Assembly: GCA_035693105.1 (NCBI GenBank)
Contig: DASSHC010000141.1
Span: 1-22,435, forward strand
Source: DASSHC01 sp035693105
Lineage (GTDB): Bacteria > Chloroflexota > Chloroflexia > Thermomicrobiales > Thermomicrobiaceae
Direction: 5' to 3'
Length of the DNA stretch: 22,435 nucleotides
Position numbers and translations under genes: made by a program
The notes under the pieces: generated by a model
Told to the model about the DNA's origin: nothing
What the model saw: only the letters and a program-made list of their open reading frames with translations
Databases searched by the model: none
Part shown: piece by piece, positions 1-7,066 of the stretch
Numbering within the stretch: the first letter of the stretch is position 1
Layout: every line of letters begins with the position of its first letter

Positions 1-633
1 TTCTAGCCCGATCGCGTGCCGCACGGCGCGGCACCGCACCACGATAGCACTGGTCCGAGGCACCGTCAAGCGCGGCGCGCCTGGACAACAGGACAGGTGC
101 GATGAGCGGACTAGACGGCCGCGGCCGAGCGCTGGCCGTGCACTCGGCGGGGCGGTGCCGCGTGGCGCGCAGGGGTAAATTCCAGCGCTGAGTCCGCGAA
201 GCCCACTGTAGGGGCTGAGATTCGCCTCGGTCGAATCTGGAGTTGGCCCGGCGGATGAGAATTGATGCCGTTCAGAGCTCGGAGGAGATCCTTCGCTGCG
301 GCTCAGGATGACAGGGATGGCGGCTCCTTTTGTCCTGTCATCCTGAGACCGCAGCCGAAGGATCTCTCCGAACATTGTTCACTGCCCGCGTTCCAGGTCG
401 TCGCGCTGCGTGAACGCTCAGCCCCTTCAGTGGACTTCCTGGACTCAGCCCGAGAATTCGATCCTTGGGCGACACGCGGCACCGATGCCCCGGTGAAGAC
501 CAACCACCCCTCGACGCCAACCGTGCATCTGGCTCATACTGCGCCTACGGCGAGGACCGGCGCTGCCCGGTGCCTCCCCGAGAGCCACATCGCGATGCCG
601 CGCGATACCACCGCTGCGAGGAGAGGAAGAACG
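1..633. other. Intergenic stretch at window edge, no gene seen
   Basis: No open frame here has a ribosome binding site or family resemblance. The leucyl aminopeptidase frame stays open back to 262, but that extension runs through a palindromic repeat (281-369) and looks non-coding. A short inverted pair, about 11 bp, lies at 27-37 and 152-162 (GCGGCACCGC and its complement), too far apart to be a convincing hairpin. Confidence 0.6.
281..369. repeat. Dispersed palindromic element, family A (copy A1)
   Basis: Two imperfect inverted arms of about 30-34 bp, at 284-313 and 336-369, are separated by about 22 bp. The arm core reads GATCCTTCGCTGCGGCTCAG followed by GATGACA. The same arms occur at 5441-5641 and 11267-11364. 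In this copy the TGACA/TGTCA ends point inward, the reverse of the other copies. It lies about 265 bp upstream of the aminopeptidase gene. Confidence 0.8.
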
Positions 634-2148
634 ATGGAGATCGAGTTTCGTCCCGGCGCGCTGGTCGAGCAGGAGGTCGATACCCTGATCGTCCCGGTCG
701 GGCCGGGCCAGGAATTGGGGGACGAGGCGGCCGCGGTCAATCGCCGCCTGGATGGCGCGCTGGCGCGGCTGCTGGCCGACCGCGACTTCAAGGGCGCCGT
801 CGGCGACACGCTGGTCGTGCCGACCTTCGACCGCCTGCCGGCCCGCCAGGTGGTGCTGACCGGCGTCGGCGCGCCCGAGCGGCGCGGCGGGGGAGAGATC
901 GCCCGCGCCTGGTCGGTGGCGGCCCGCGCGGCACGCGATGCCGGGGCGCAGGTCGTGGCCAGCGGCACGCCGCCCGCCGGGCAATTGAGCACCGCCGGCA
1001 GCGTCCGCGCGGCCACCGAGGGCGTGATCCTCGGCCTCTACCGTTTCCTGGCGTACAAGACGGGACCGGCGCCGGCACGGACGATCGAGACGCTGGTATT
1101 CGCCGGCGGCGATGCCGAGCTGAAGCGCGGCGTGGCGCTGGGCGAGGCGGTGGCCGCCGGAGTGGTGCTGGCGCGCGACCTGGGCAACCAGCCGCCGAAC
1201 GCCCTCTACCCGGAGTCGCTGGCCGCCGAGGCGGAGGCGCTGGCGGAGGCGCGCGGGCTGGGGATCCAGATCTACGGCCCGCACGAGCTGGAGGAGATGG
1301 GCGCCGGGGCGATCCTGGCGGTCGGCAAGGGGAGCGTGCACGAGCCACGCCTGATCCACCTGACCTATACGCCGCAGGACAGCTCGCGGAGCGCGGCGCA
1401 GGGCTCGATCGCGCTGATCGGCAAGTCGATCACCTTCGACTCGGGCGGCATCAACCTGAAGCCCTCGGGCGAGGGCATCACCCGCATGAAGATCGACATG
1501 GCGGGCGGCGGCGCCGTGCTGGGCGCGATGAGCGTCGTGCCCTCCCTCGGGTTGCCCTTCACCGTGCACGGCGTGCTGGCCGCCGCCGAGAACATGCCGA
1601 GCGCCGGCAGCTTCCGCCCCGGCGACATCCTGACGACGATGAGCGGCAAGACGGTCGAGATCGGCAGCACCGACGCCGAGGGACGGCTGGTGCTGGCCGA
1701 CGCGCTGACCTACAGCATCGGCCAGGGGGCACAGGCGCTGGTCGACCTGGCGACCCTGACCGGCTCGAACGTGGTGGCGCTCGGCGAGCAGGGAACCGGC
1801 GTCTACAGCAACGACCAGGGGCTGGCCGACGAGGTGCTGGCGGCGGGCCGCGCGGTGGGCGAGCTGCTCTGGCAGATGCCGCTCTGGGAGGCCTACGAGG
1901 GGCGGCTGAAGGGCGACTTCGCGGATCTGCGCAACACGTCGAGCCGCGACGGCGGCGCCATCTTCGCCGCGCTCTTCATTCGCGAGTTCAGCCAGGGCGT
2001 GCCCTGGGCGCACCTCGACATCGCCGGTCCGTCCTGGGCCAGCCGCGTGACCGAGCTGAGCACGGTCGGCGCCACCGGCCACGGCGTGCGCTCCCTGGTC
2101 GCGCTGCTCGAGCGCCGCGCCAACGGCGGGGCGGCGGGAAGAGCCTGA
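634..2148 (+). CDS. pepA: Leucyl aminopeptidase, peptidase family M17
   Basis: This is a cytosolic dizinc aminopeptidase that removes N-terminal residues from peptides. The 504 residues match the usual M17 length. The catalytic C-terminal half has the expected residues: K264 (IGKSITFDSGG), D269, D288 (MKIDMAGG), and D347 and E349 (TDAEGRLVL) as metal ligands. K276 and R351 match the catalytic Lys and Arg of E. coli PepA. The usual Asn before TDAEGR is Ser here. The ATG at 634 was chosen because GAGGAGAGGAAG lies just upstream. The same frame runs back to 262, but the extra 124 codons cross a dispersed repeat and lack family resemblance. The gene stands alone. Its 3' end faces a minus-strand membrane protein across a family B palindrome. 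Confidence 0.93.
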   Translation: MEIEFRPGALVEQEVDTLIVPVGPGQELGDEAAAVNRRLDGALARLLADRDFKGAVGDTLVVPTFDRLPARQVVLTGVGAPERRGGGEIARAWSVAARAARDAGAQVVASGTPPAGQLSTAGSVRAATEGVILGLYRFLAYKTGPAPARTIETLVFAGGDAELKRGVALGEAVAAGVVLARDLGNQPPNALYPESLAAEAEALAEARGLGIQIYGPHELEEMGAGAILAVGKGSVHEPRLIHLTYTPQDSSRSAAQGSIALIGKSITFDSGGINLKPSGEGITRMKIDMAGGGAVLGAMSVVPSLGLPFTVHGVLAAAENMPSAGSFRPGDILTTMSGKTVEIGSTDAEGRLVLADALTYSIGQGAQALVDLATLTGSNVVALGEQGTGVYSNDQGLADEVLAAGRAVGELLWQMPLWEAYEGRLKGDFADLRNTSSRDGGAIFAALFIREFSQGVPWAHLDIAGPSWASRVTELSTVGATGHGVRSLVALLERRANGGAAGRA

Positions 2149-2187
2149 CGCGGGGGTGCTACCCTTCGAGTAGGCCGGGTGCTGTGT

Positions 2188-2315
2188 GAGGACGGCTCCC
2201 TCGACTGCGCTCGGGATGACCGGGTGATGGATGAGGCGGACGACAAAGGCTTGCCTCGTCCGATAGGCCCCTGCCTATCACGGTCATCCCGACCGAAGTG
2301 GAGGGATCCGTCCTC
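2188..2315. repeat. Dispersed palindromic element, family B (copy B1)
   Basis: A 128-bp element has 34-bp inverted arms at 2188-2221 and 2282-2315 that pair with only 4 mismatches. The right arm contains the core CCCGACCGAAGTGGAGGGAT. A second copy of exactly the same length, with related loop sequence (GCGGACGA ... TAGGCCCC), lies at 15174-15301. It sits between the converging 3' ends of the aminopeptidase gene and the gene at 2378-2734. Confidence 0.85.
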
Positions 2316-2377
2316 GATGCCACTCAGGCGTGTCGCTGGGTGGCGCCTCGCCCCCTACGCCTCTTCTCACTCGACAT

Positions 2378-2734
2378 TCAGGTGCCGTATTCAGGCGAGT
2401 GTGAGCCGGTGGCGTGCGACGCGGCGAGCCGGTGCCGCACCGCGGCAACGCTCGCGGCCCCGAGAAGCGCGAGGCCGACGGTGACGGGGAGGCACGCGTT
2501 CGACCAGGCTGGCCCAACGCTTCCGAGCACGATGCTCAACCCGCTCCCGGCCGCAATGCCGAGCGGCGGGATGACGATCGACCGCCACGAGCGCGCGATC
2601 GTGCCGACGACGATCCCAGCGATGAGGGCCGCCGCGGCGGCCTTCGCCTCGCTCGTCGTCATCGTCCCGGCCACGCCCCACATCGCCGCCGCGAGGCTGC
2701 CAGCGATGATCTGGTAGCAGAGGTTATCTCGCAT
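2378..2734 (-). CDS. Small hydrophobic membrane protein, unknown function
   Basis: I do not recognise this 118-residue protein. It shows about four membrane-spanning stretches, near residues 6-26, 31-48, 52-72 and 82-100, with an Arg-rich patch between the second and third and a polar tail. It would be a small inner-membrane protein. The ATG at 2734 has GGAGG four bases upstream (GGAGGCTTCATG), the main reason to prefer this strand over overlapping plus-strand frames. Its end faces the aminopeptidase 3' end across a palindrome. It diverges from the LLM-class oxidoreductase at 2898, so the 163-bp gap could hold promoters for both. Confidence 0.6.
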   Translation of the reverse strand: MRDNLCYQIIAGSLAAAMWGVAGTMTTSEAKAAAAALIAGIVVGTIARSWRSIVIPPLGIAAGSGLSIVLGSVGPAWSNACLPVTVGLALLGAASVAAVRHRLAASHATGSHSPEYGT

Positions 2735-2897
2735 GAAGCCTCCGAATGCCGCAATTACGATGATAATCGATGATCGGCACGTTGACAGCAGACCCCGCTG
2801 GGCGCACCATCGCGCCAGCCTGCAGGCCGCACTGGTATCGCGCCTGCGAGGCGTTCGCGACGGTGAGTTGAGGCGAGTGAAGGACGAGGGTGGCTGA

Positions 2898-3785
2898 ATG
2901 ACCTATCCGCTGCGCATCGGGATCGGCACCGGCAACCGGCTCCCCTATCCGGAGCTGGCCGGGATGTGGCGCTCCATCGAGGACCTCGGCTTCGACACCG
3001 CCTGGGTCGTGGACCACTTTCTGGCCGGCGAGGACGAGCTGACGCCCTACTTCGAGGCCTGGACGCTGATCGCCGCGCTCTCGCAGCAGACCAGCCGCAT
3101 CCGCTTCGGCATCATGGTCAGCGGCAACACCTACCGCAACCCGGCGCTGGTCGCCAAAGAGGCCGTCACTATCGACCATGCCAGCGGCGGCCGGGTCGAG
3201 CTGGGCATCGGCGCCGGCTGGTGGGAGCGCGAGCACCAGGCCTACGGCTACACCTTCCCGCCGGTGCGCGACCGCGTCGAGATGCTGGAGGAGGCGGTGC
3301 AGGTCATCTCCAGCCTGCTGACCCAGGAGCGCACCACCTTCCACGGCGCGTACTACACCTTCGAGAACACGCCCTTCGAGCCGAAGTCGCTGCAGCATCC
3401 CCACCTCCCCATCGTCATCGGGGCCTCCAAGCCGCGCATGCTGCGCCTCGCCGCGCGCTACGCCGACACCTGGAACACGCGCGGCGAGCCGGAGGAGATC
3501 GCGCCGCTGGCCGAAACGGTGCGCAAGGCGGCGCGCGACGTGGGGCGCGACCCGGACGCCATCCGCCTATCGGTCTACGCCTGGAAGCACCCGTTTACCT
3601 CCGAAGAGCACTTGCGCGACATCGTGGCGCGCTACCACCGGGCCGGCTTCACCGACCTGATCTTCCCCATGCCGCCGGCCGAGGACCGCCCGATGATGGA
3701 GCGCCTCGCCCGCGAGGTGATCCCCGAGCTGCGCGCCCAGTACGCGCCAGGAGCGGGAGCGGGAGCGGGCGTACGGGCGGAATAG
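2898..3785 (+). CDS. LLM-class F420-dependent oxidoreductase
   Basis: This is a 295-residue protein of the luciferase-like monooxygenase superfamily, a TIM barrel that uses coenzyme F420 or FMN. Family features include the N-terminal strand LRIGIGTGNRLPYPEL, FDTAWVVDHF near residue 32, and the diagnostic block RNPALVAKEAVTIDHASGG followed by GIGAGWWEREHQAYGY. The C-terminal part has PIVIGASKPRMLRLAARYAD. The ATG at 2898 overlaps the end of AGGACGAGGGTGGCTGA, a usable ribosome binding site. The last residues (PGAGAGAGV) come from a short GGGAGC tandem repeat and are probably disordered. The substrate cannot be read from the sequence. The F420 assignment rests on family resemblance; no F420 biosynthesis gene is in the window. 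Confidence 0.88.
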   Translation: MTYPLRIGIGTGNRLPYPELAGMWRSIEDLGFDTAWVVDHFLAGEDELTPYFEAWTLIAALSQQTSRIRFGIMVSGNTYRNPALVAKEAVTIDHASGGRVELGIGAGWWEREHQAYGYTFPPVRDRVEMLEEAVQVISSLLTQERTTFHGAYYTFENTPFEPKSLQHPHLPIVIGASKPRMLRLAARYADTWNTRGEPEEIAPLAETVRKAARDVGRDPDAIRLSVYAWKHPFTSEEHLRDIVARYHRAGFTDLIFPMPPAEDRPMMERLAREVIPELRAQYAPGAGAGAGVRAE

Positions 3786-3869
3786 CGGCCGGAGGGCAGC
3801 GTTACAGGCCGTGAACCAGGCACGGCGGGGCGGGCAGCCTCAGGAGCCATCAGCACGAGGGAGTAGAGG

Positions 3870-4484
3870 ATGCAGGCTGCGGCGATTTGGGAACAGGCCA
3901 TGCCGGCCGACGAGTACGTCGCCCAGATGAGCACCAACCGGGACGCGTTTCTGGAGAATATGCGACGCACCGAAATCACGGCGGCGGACCGGGTGCGCTT
4001 CGGCGCGCAGCCGCTGAAGCTGCTGGTGCTCACCGAGGAGTGGTGCAACGACTCGGTGCAGTTCCTGGCGGCGGCGCTGCGCCTGGCACACGAGGTGCCG
4101 GGGGTGGCGGTGCGCGTGCTGCGGCGCGACGAGCACCGCGAGCTGGCGGCGCAGTACCCGCGCAGCGACGGCTACAACGCTATCCCCATCTTCATCTTGT
4201 TCGATGAGGATGCGCGCGAGCTGGGCGCGCTGGTCGAGCGCCCGGCGCGCGTCACCGCCGAGATGGCGGAGGAGACGCGCCGCTTCCAGCAGGAGCACCC
4301 GGAGCTGCCGGGCATCCGGCGCAATGTCGACCACATGCCGGATGAGACGAAGGCGCTGGTCAAGGCCAACAATGCCCGCTGGCGCGTCGACAAGCTGGAG
4401 CGCTGGGTGCCCTACCTCTTCGACGACCTGGCCGCGATCGCGGAGCGCGCCCGGGCCGAGCAGGCCGCGCAGGCTCGCCCCTAG
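3870..4484 (+). CDS. Thioredoxin-fold family protein (WCND active site)
   Basis: This 204-residue cytosolic protein resembles the thioredoxin-like group with a W-C-x-D-S active site. LVLTEEWCNDSVQF gives one active-site cysteine at residue 59, so it is not a classical CxxC thioredoxin. AIPIFILFDE supplies the expected cis-Pro at residue 106 after the central sheet. The charged, Glu/Arg-rich C-terminal half (about 120-204) is a helical extension. The ATG at 3870 follows GGGAGTAGAGG; a downstream ATG at 3900 is the alternative. It opens a run of three plus-strand genes with gaps of 58 and 2 bp, so co-transcription is likely. Its partner and substrate are unknown. Confidence 0.82.
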   Translation: MQAAAIWEQAMPADEYVAQMSTNRDAFLENMRRTEITAADRVRFGAQPLKLLVLTEEWCNDSVQFLAAALRLAHEVPGVAVRVLRRDEHRELAAQYPRSDGYNAIPIFILFDEDARELGALVERPARVTAEMAEETRRFQQEHPELPGIRRNVDHMPDETKALVKANNARWRVDKLERWVPYLFDDLAAIAERARAEQAAQARP

Positions 4485-4542
4485 CCCCAGCGCGCCGCCG
4501 CGCGGCCGGCCAACCGCACACGCGATCAGGGAGGGAGGACGC

Positions 4543-5079
4543 GTGGCAGAGGAACAGCGCAAGCGCGGAGAGGGCACGCCGGAGACGCCGGGCGAGGCGG
4601 CCCCGGGCGCGTCAGCCGCTCCGTCCGCTCCGTCCGCTCCGTCTGCTCCGTCAGGCACCAGCGATCTGAAGGGTGCCAACCTGCTGACGGCCGAGGGTGA
4701 GACGGTTATCCTACGCCAGAGCGCCGCGCAGTCGGTCAGCGGCGAACGGGTGCGGCTGGAGCGCAGCGCGGCGAAAGTCGTGGACGGCAAGAGCGTCGAG
4801 CTGGAGCGCAGCGGCGCCGGGCGCATCCAGGCCGAGCAGGTGACGCTCAACGGCGCCTCGGCCAGCCTGGTGCAGGCGCGCGAGCTGCAGATGACCCAGG
4901 GCAACGTGCTGCTCTTGCGCGCCGATCGGGCGGACGTGCGCGACTCGCGCGTGGGCCTCTTGATCGGGAAGGTGGAAGGGAACCCCCAGATCGCGCTGAC
5001 GCTGCCGGGAGCCGCCGCGCTGGGCGCCGCGCTCGGCGCGGTGCTGGTGCTGGCGCGCTGGGTTATTAGGAGGAGGTAG
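4543..5079 (+). CDS. Tail-anchored protein with 15-residue tandem repeats
   Basis: I know no named family for this 178-residue protein. It has three parts. Residues 1-40 are charged and then Ala/Pro/Ser-rich, with APS repeated four times. Residues 55-144 form six consecutive 15-residue units with the pattern VxLxxSAAxxVxxxx (VILRQSAAQSVSGER, VRLERSAAKVVDGKS, VELERSGAGRIQAEQ and so on), as expected of a beta-solenoid. Residues 150-171 form one hydrophobic helix followed by RRR, so the solenoid is probably cytosolic and anchored at its C terminus. The GTG at 4543 was chosen for GGGAGGGAGGACGC just upstream. The YtxH gene begins two bases after its stop, with its ribosome binding site inside this gene's end, so the two are probably translated together. 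Confidence 0.75.
   Translation: MAEEQRKRGEGTPETPGEAAPGASAAPSAPSAPSAPSGTSDLKGANLLTAEGETVILRQSAAQSVSGERVRLERSAAKVVDGKSVELERSGAGRIQAEQVTLNGASASLVQARELQMTQGNVLLLRADRADVRDSRVGLLIGKVEGNPQIALTLPGAAALGAALGAVLVLARWVIRRR
4618..4653 (+). repeat. Tandem repeat of GCTCCGTCC, four units
   Basis: Four in-frame 9-bp units encode APSAPSAPSAPS in the flexible N-terminal linker of the repeat protein. The unit length keeps the frame, so copy-number change would only alter linker length. Confidence 0.9.
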
Positions 5080-5081
5080 CG

Positions 5082-5357
5082 GTGGCGCGAATGCTCGCGT
5101 TCCTGCTGGGGATCGTCCTCGGCGCGGCCGTCGGGGCGGCCATCGCGGCGCTGCTGGCGCCGGAGAGTGGCGCGGAGTTGCGGTCAGACATCGGCGAGCG
5201 CATCCAGCGCGGCAAGCTCGCCAAGGCCGAGACGCAGCACGCGACCGCCGAGGCGCTGCGGCAGAAGTTCCGCGCGCAGGTCAAGAACCAGGAGGCGCTG
5301 CGGCCGGGCACGCCCAGCGAGGGGATCATTATTGTGGAGCCGAAGCCCTCGGCCTAG
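5082..5357 (+). CDS. YtxH domain-containing small membrane protein
   Basis: This is a 91-residue protein. A glycine-rich membrane helix at about residues 5-27 (FLLGIVLGAAVGAAIAALLA) is followed by the PESGAELR motif that marks YtxH proteins, then a polar, helical, Lys/Arg-rich tail. YtxH proteins are small, stress-associated membrane proteins of unclear biochemistry. The GTG at 5082 follows AGGAGG by five bases, a strong site that lies within the end of the preceding gene. Two bases separate the genes, implying an operon with the solenoid protein and probably the thioredoxin-fold gene. Together they may form a membrane-associated stress or envelope unit; this is inferred from context only. 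Confidence 0.82.
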   Translation: MARMLAFLLGIVLGAAVGAAIAALLAPESGAELRSDIGERIQRGKLAKAETQHATAEALRQKFRAQVKNQEALRPGTPSEGIIIVEPKPSA

Positions 5358-5732
5358 CGCGCCGATCACGTCATCGTACGGGCAGTCCATAGGGTTGCCG
5401 CTGGTGGCGTGGCAGCGGATGCAGCGGAGAGGCTCCCCTTTGTCATCCCGAGCCGCAGCCGAAGGATCTCCTCTGGCGTGTATAGTCACGGCTCTCGCCT
5501 CAGGAGAGATCCTTCACCCCCCTGTCATGCCGTCGCCCCCCTGTGTCATCCTGAGGCCGCAGCCGAAGGATCTCCTCTGCCTTGCAACAACCCGGGCGCT
5601 CCACGATCAGGAGAGATCCTTCGCTGCGGCTCAGGCTGACAGAGGAAGGACTGCCGGCCTGTCGGTCATGCTGAGGCTTCGGCCGGCGCATCGCGCCGAC
5701 GGTTCCCGAGCAACGGCTTTCGCAATGGGTCG
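5358..5732. other. Convergent intergenic region filled with palindromes
   Basis: No gene is seen. The stretch separates the converging ends of the YtxH and SCO genes and is largely occupied by family A repeats (5441-5641). A further weak arm-like sequence, TCATGCTGAGGCTTCGGCC, follows at 5667-5685. Confidence 0.7.
5441..5641. repeat. Two head-to-tail family A palindromic elements (A2)
   Basis: The clear copy is 5544-5641 (98 bp). Its left arm starts TGTCATCCTGAGGCCGCAGC; its right arm ends CTGCGGCTCAGGCTGACA. A degenerate copy precedes it, with a left arm at 5441-5475 and a partial right arm near 5505-5528. The clear copy matches 11267-11364 in length and along most of its sequence, including GCTCCACG in the loop. 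Confidence 0.85.
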
Positions 5733-6326
5733 CTAGCCGGCCAGCGCCTTGAGGTTGGCGGCGATCGCGTTCGGGTCGGCGCTGCTGTCGAGCAGGGCGC
5801 GCCGCTCTCCCTTGGGATCGATGAAGACGATGGCGTCGGTGTGCACCGGGGTCGAGCCGGGCGTGGCCTGCTCGGCGCCCATCATCTGGCCGGGGAAGAT
5901 GTAGTAGCCCTGCCAGATCCGCTCCAGCGACGCCTGGTCGCCGGTCAGGGCGTGCCAGTGGGGATTGTCGGCGAGCTGGTGCTTGGCCGAGAAGTCCTGC
6001 AGCGCCTGCCGGTCGTCGCGCGCCGGATCGACGGTGACCGCCAGCATCTGCACCTTCTGCTGCGTCTCGGGCGGGAGGGCGTCGTAGGCGCGGCGCAGCT
6101 TCTCGGCGATCAGCGGGCAGACATCGGTGCAGTTGGTGTAGATGAAGGTGAGCGCCACGGCGTCGCCGCGGTAGCTGCTGAGCTGCACGCTCTGGCCGCG
6201 CTGGTCGGTGAGGGTGAAGTCGGGCGCCGGCTGCGGGGGATCGAAGGCGGTGCCGGCGAGCTTGGGGCTGTCGCTACAGGCGACCAGCGCCACGGCCAGC
6301 GAGACGAGGAGCAGCACCCGAACCAC
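5733..6326 (-). CDS. SCO1/SenC family copper-binding lipoprotein
   Basis: This 197-residue lipoprotein belongs to the SCO family, which delivers copper to or reduces the CuA site of cytochrome c oxidase outside the membrane. A signal peptide, VRVLLLVSLAVALVAC, ends in a lipobox with the lipidated Cys at residue 17. The thioredoxin-like domain starts with PDFTLTDQRGQSVQLSSYRG. The copper motif CTDVC (C66 and C70) and the distant His in VHTDAIVF (H162) are present, so the binding site is complete. The GTG at 6326 was chosen because GGAAGG lies eight bases upstream and it places the signal peptide at the N terminus; the frame is open to 6452 without signal-like sequence. No oxidase genes are in the window. 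Confidence 0.9.
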   Translation of the reverse strand: MVRVLLLVSLAVALVACSDSPKLAGTAFDPPQPAPDFTLTDQRGQSVQLSSYRGDAVALTFIYTNCTDVCPLIAEKLRRAYDALPPETQQKVQMLAVTVDPARDDRQALQDFSAKHQLADNPHWHALTGDQASLERIWQGYYIFPGQMMGAEQATPGSTPVHTDAIVFIDPKGERRALLDSSADPNAIAANLKALAG

Positions 6327-6447
6327 GACCGAATCCTTCCCAGCGCGTCGTCGAACCGCGACCGCCCTGTATGCTACCACCGCGGACGCCAGTGGGCTCG
6401 CTACCGTTCCAACACCGCCGGGGCGGCGGACCGGCAGGCCAACCCAG

Positions 6448-6453
6448 TACAAT
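6448..6453 (+). promoter_or_regulatory. Possible -10 box (TACAAT) before the toxin-antitoxin pair
   Basis: TACAAT differs from TATAAT by one base and lies 37 bp before the antitoxin start. No convincing -35 box is seen, so this is tentative. Confidence 0.25.
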
Positions 6454-6490
6454 TCAGGCAGCAGAAAGAGCCTGCCGAAGGAAGCCTGTC

Positions 6491-6715
6491 GTGACCATCA
6501 CCGAGCCCACCCGCCAACAGCTCCACGACCTCGTCGATCAGCTACCCGACGCCGAGTTACCGGCCGTCGAACGCTATCTCGCCGCCCTCGTCGCCCTCGC
6601 GACCGCGCCCATCGACACCGAGCCCCTCACGCCCGAGGAGGCCGCCATCCTCGCCGCGCCGCCCGGCCCCACCATCCCCTGGAAGCAAGTCCGCTCCGAG
6701 ATTCTCGGCGAGTAA
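6491..6715 (+). CDS. Putative antitoxin of a RelE/ParE-type pair
   Basis: This is a 74-residue acidic helical protein directly upstream of a RelE/ParE-like toxin. The N-terminal part (TRQQLHDLVDQLPDAELPAV) resembles a motif common in small antitoxins of this class, LxxLVDxLPExEL. The C-terminal part is Pro-rich and ends in WKQVRSEILGE, probably the segment that contacts the toxin. No clear ribbon-helix-helix domain is visible. The GTG at 6491 follows GAAGGAAG with six bases between. The stop lies six bases before the toxin start, the usual antitoxin-first order. The antitoxin role is inferred from position and the N-terminal pattern. Confidence 0.68.
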   Translation: MTITEPTRQQLHDLVDQLPDAELPAVERYLAALVALATAPIDTEPLTPEEAAILAAPPGPTIPWKQVRSEILGE

Positions 6716-6721
6716 TCCAGG

Positions 6722-7066
6722 GTGCCCTGGGAACTCGACTTCACCGAACCGGCGCTCAAAACTCCGCGCCAGCTCCCCAAGGAGCAACGCCGCGCCATCG
6801 GCCAGGCTCTCGACCAAGTCGAACGCGATCCCAGCCGCGCTGACATCCACAAGCTCAGTGGGGAGCGTGCCGAGTGGCGGCTGCGCGTCGGCGACTGGCG
6901 CGTCCTGCTCACCTTCGATACCCGCACCGGCACGATCCTCGTCCGCGATGTCCGCCCCCCGCCGCGACGCCTATCGCTAATCAGGTGGTCTACGTCCGTC
7001 GATGGCCGAGGTTGGCCGCCTCAATCCCGGTCGAGGCGCCAGGTCCAGCGGGCGTTGGCGACGTAG
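6722..7066 (+). CDS. RelE/ParE-family toxin, 3' end frameshifted
   Basis: The first 80 or so residues match the RelE/ParE mRNA-interferase/gyrase-toxin fold: KTPRQLPKEQRRAIGQAL, then HKLSGERAEWRLRVGDWRVL and a final strand ILVRDVRP. Family members normally end soon after with a motif like RRDAYR. As read, the frame instead continues through RRLSLIRWSTSV to 7066, running into the convergent GtrA gene. Removing one base from the C6 tract at 6955-6960 gives VRPRRDAYR and a stop at 6978-6980, the expected end. The gene therefore seems to carry a +1 frameshift, by mutation, slippage or sequencing error. The GTG start lies six bases after the antitoxin stop. Confidence 0.72.
   Translation: MPWELDFTEPALKTPRQLPKEQRRAIGQALDQVERDPSRADIHKLSGERAEWRLRVGDWRVLLTFDTRTGTILVRDVRPPPRRLSLIRWSTSVDGRGWPPQSRSRRQVQRALAT

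Noticed and set aside
262..633. 124-codon N-terminal extension of the aminopeptidase
   Set aside because: It crosses a dispersed palindromic repeat and has no family resemblance; a good ribosome binding site precedes the ATG at 634.
445..2082. 545-codon open frame antisense to the aminopeptidase gene
   Set aside because: It is a shadow frame produced by high GC and strong third-position bias. Its Arg/Gly/His-rich product has no family pattern, while the opposite strand has a complete M17 active site.
2783..2788. Perfect TTGACA hexamer upstream of the LLM-class gene
   Set aside because: No acceptable -10 box lies 16-18 bp downstream, so I did not call a promoter.
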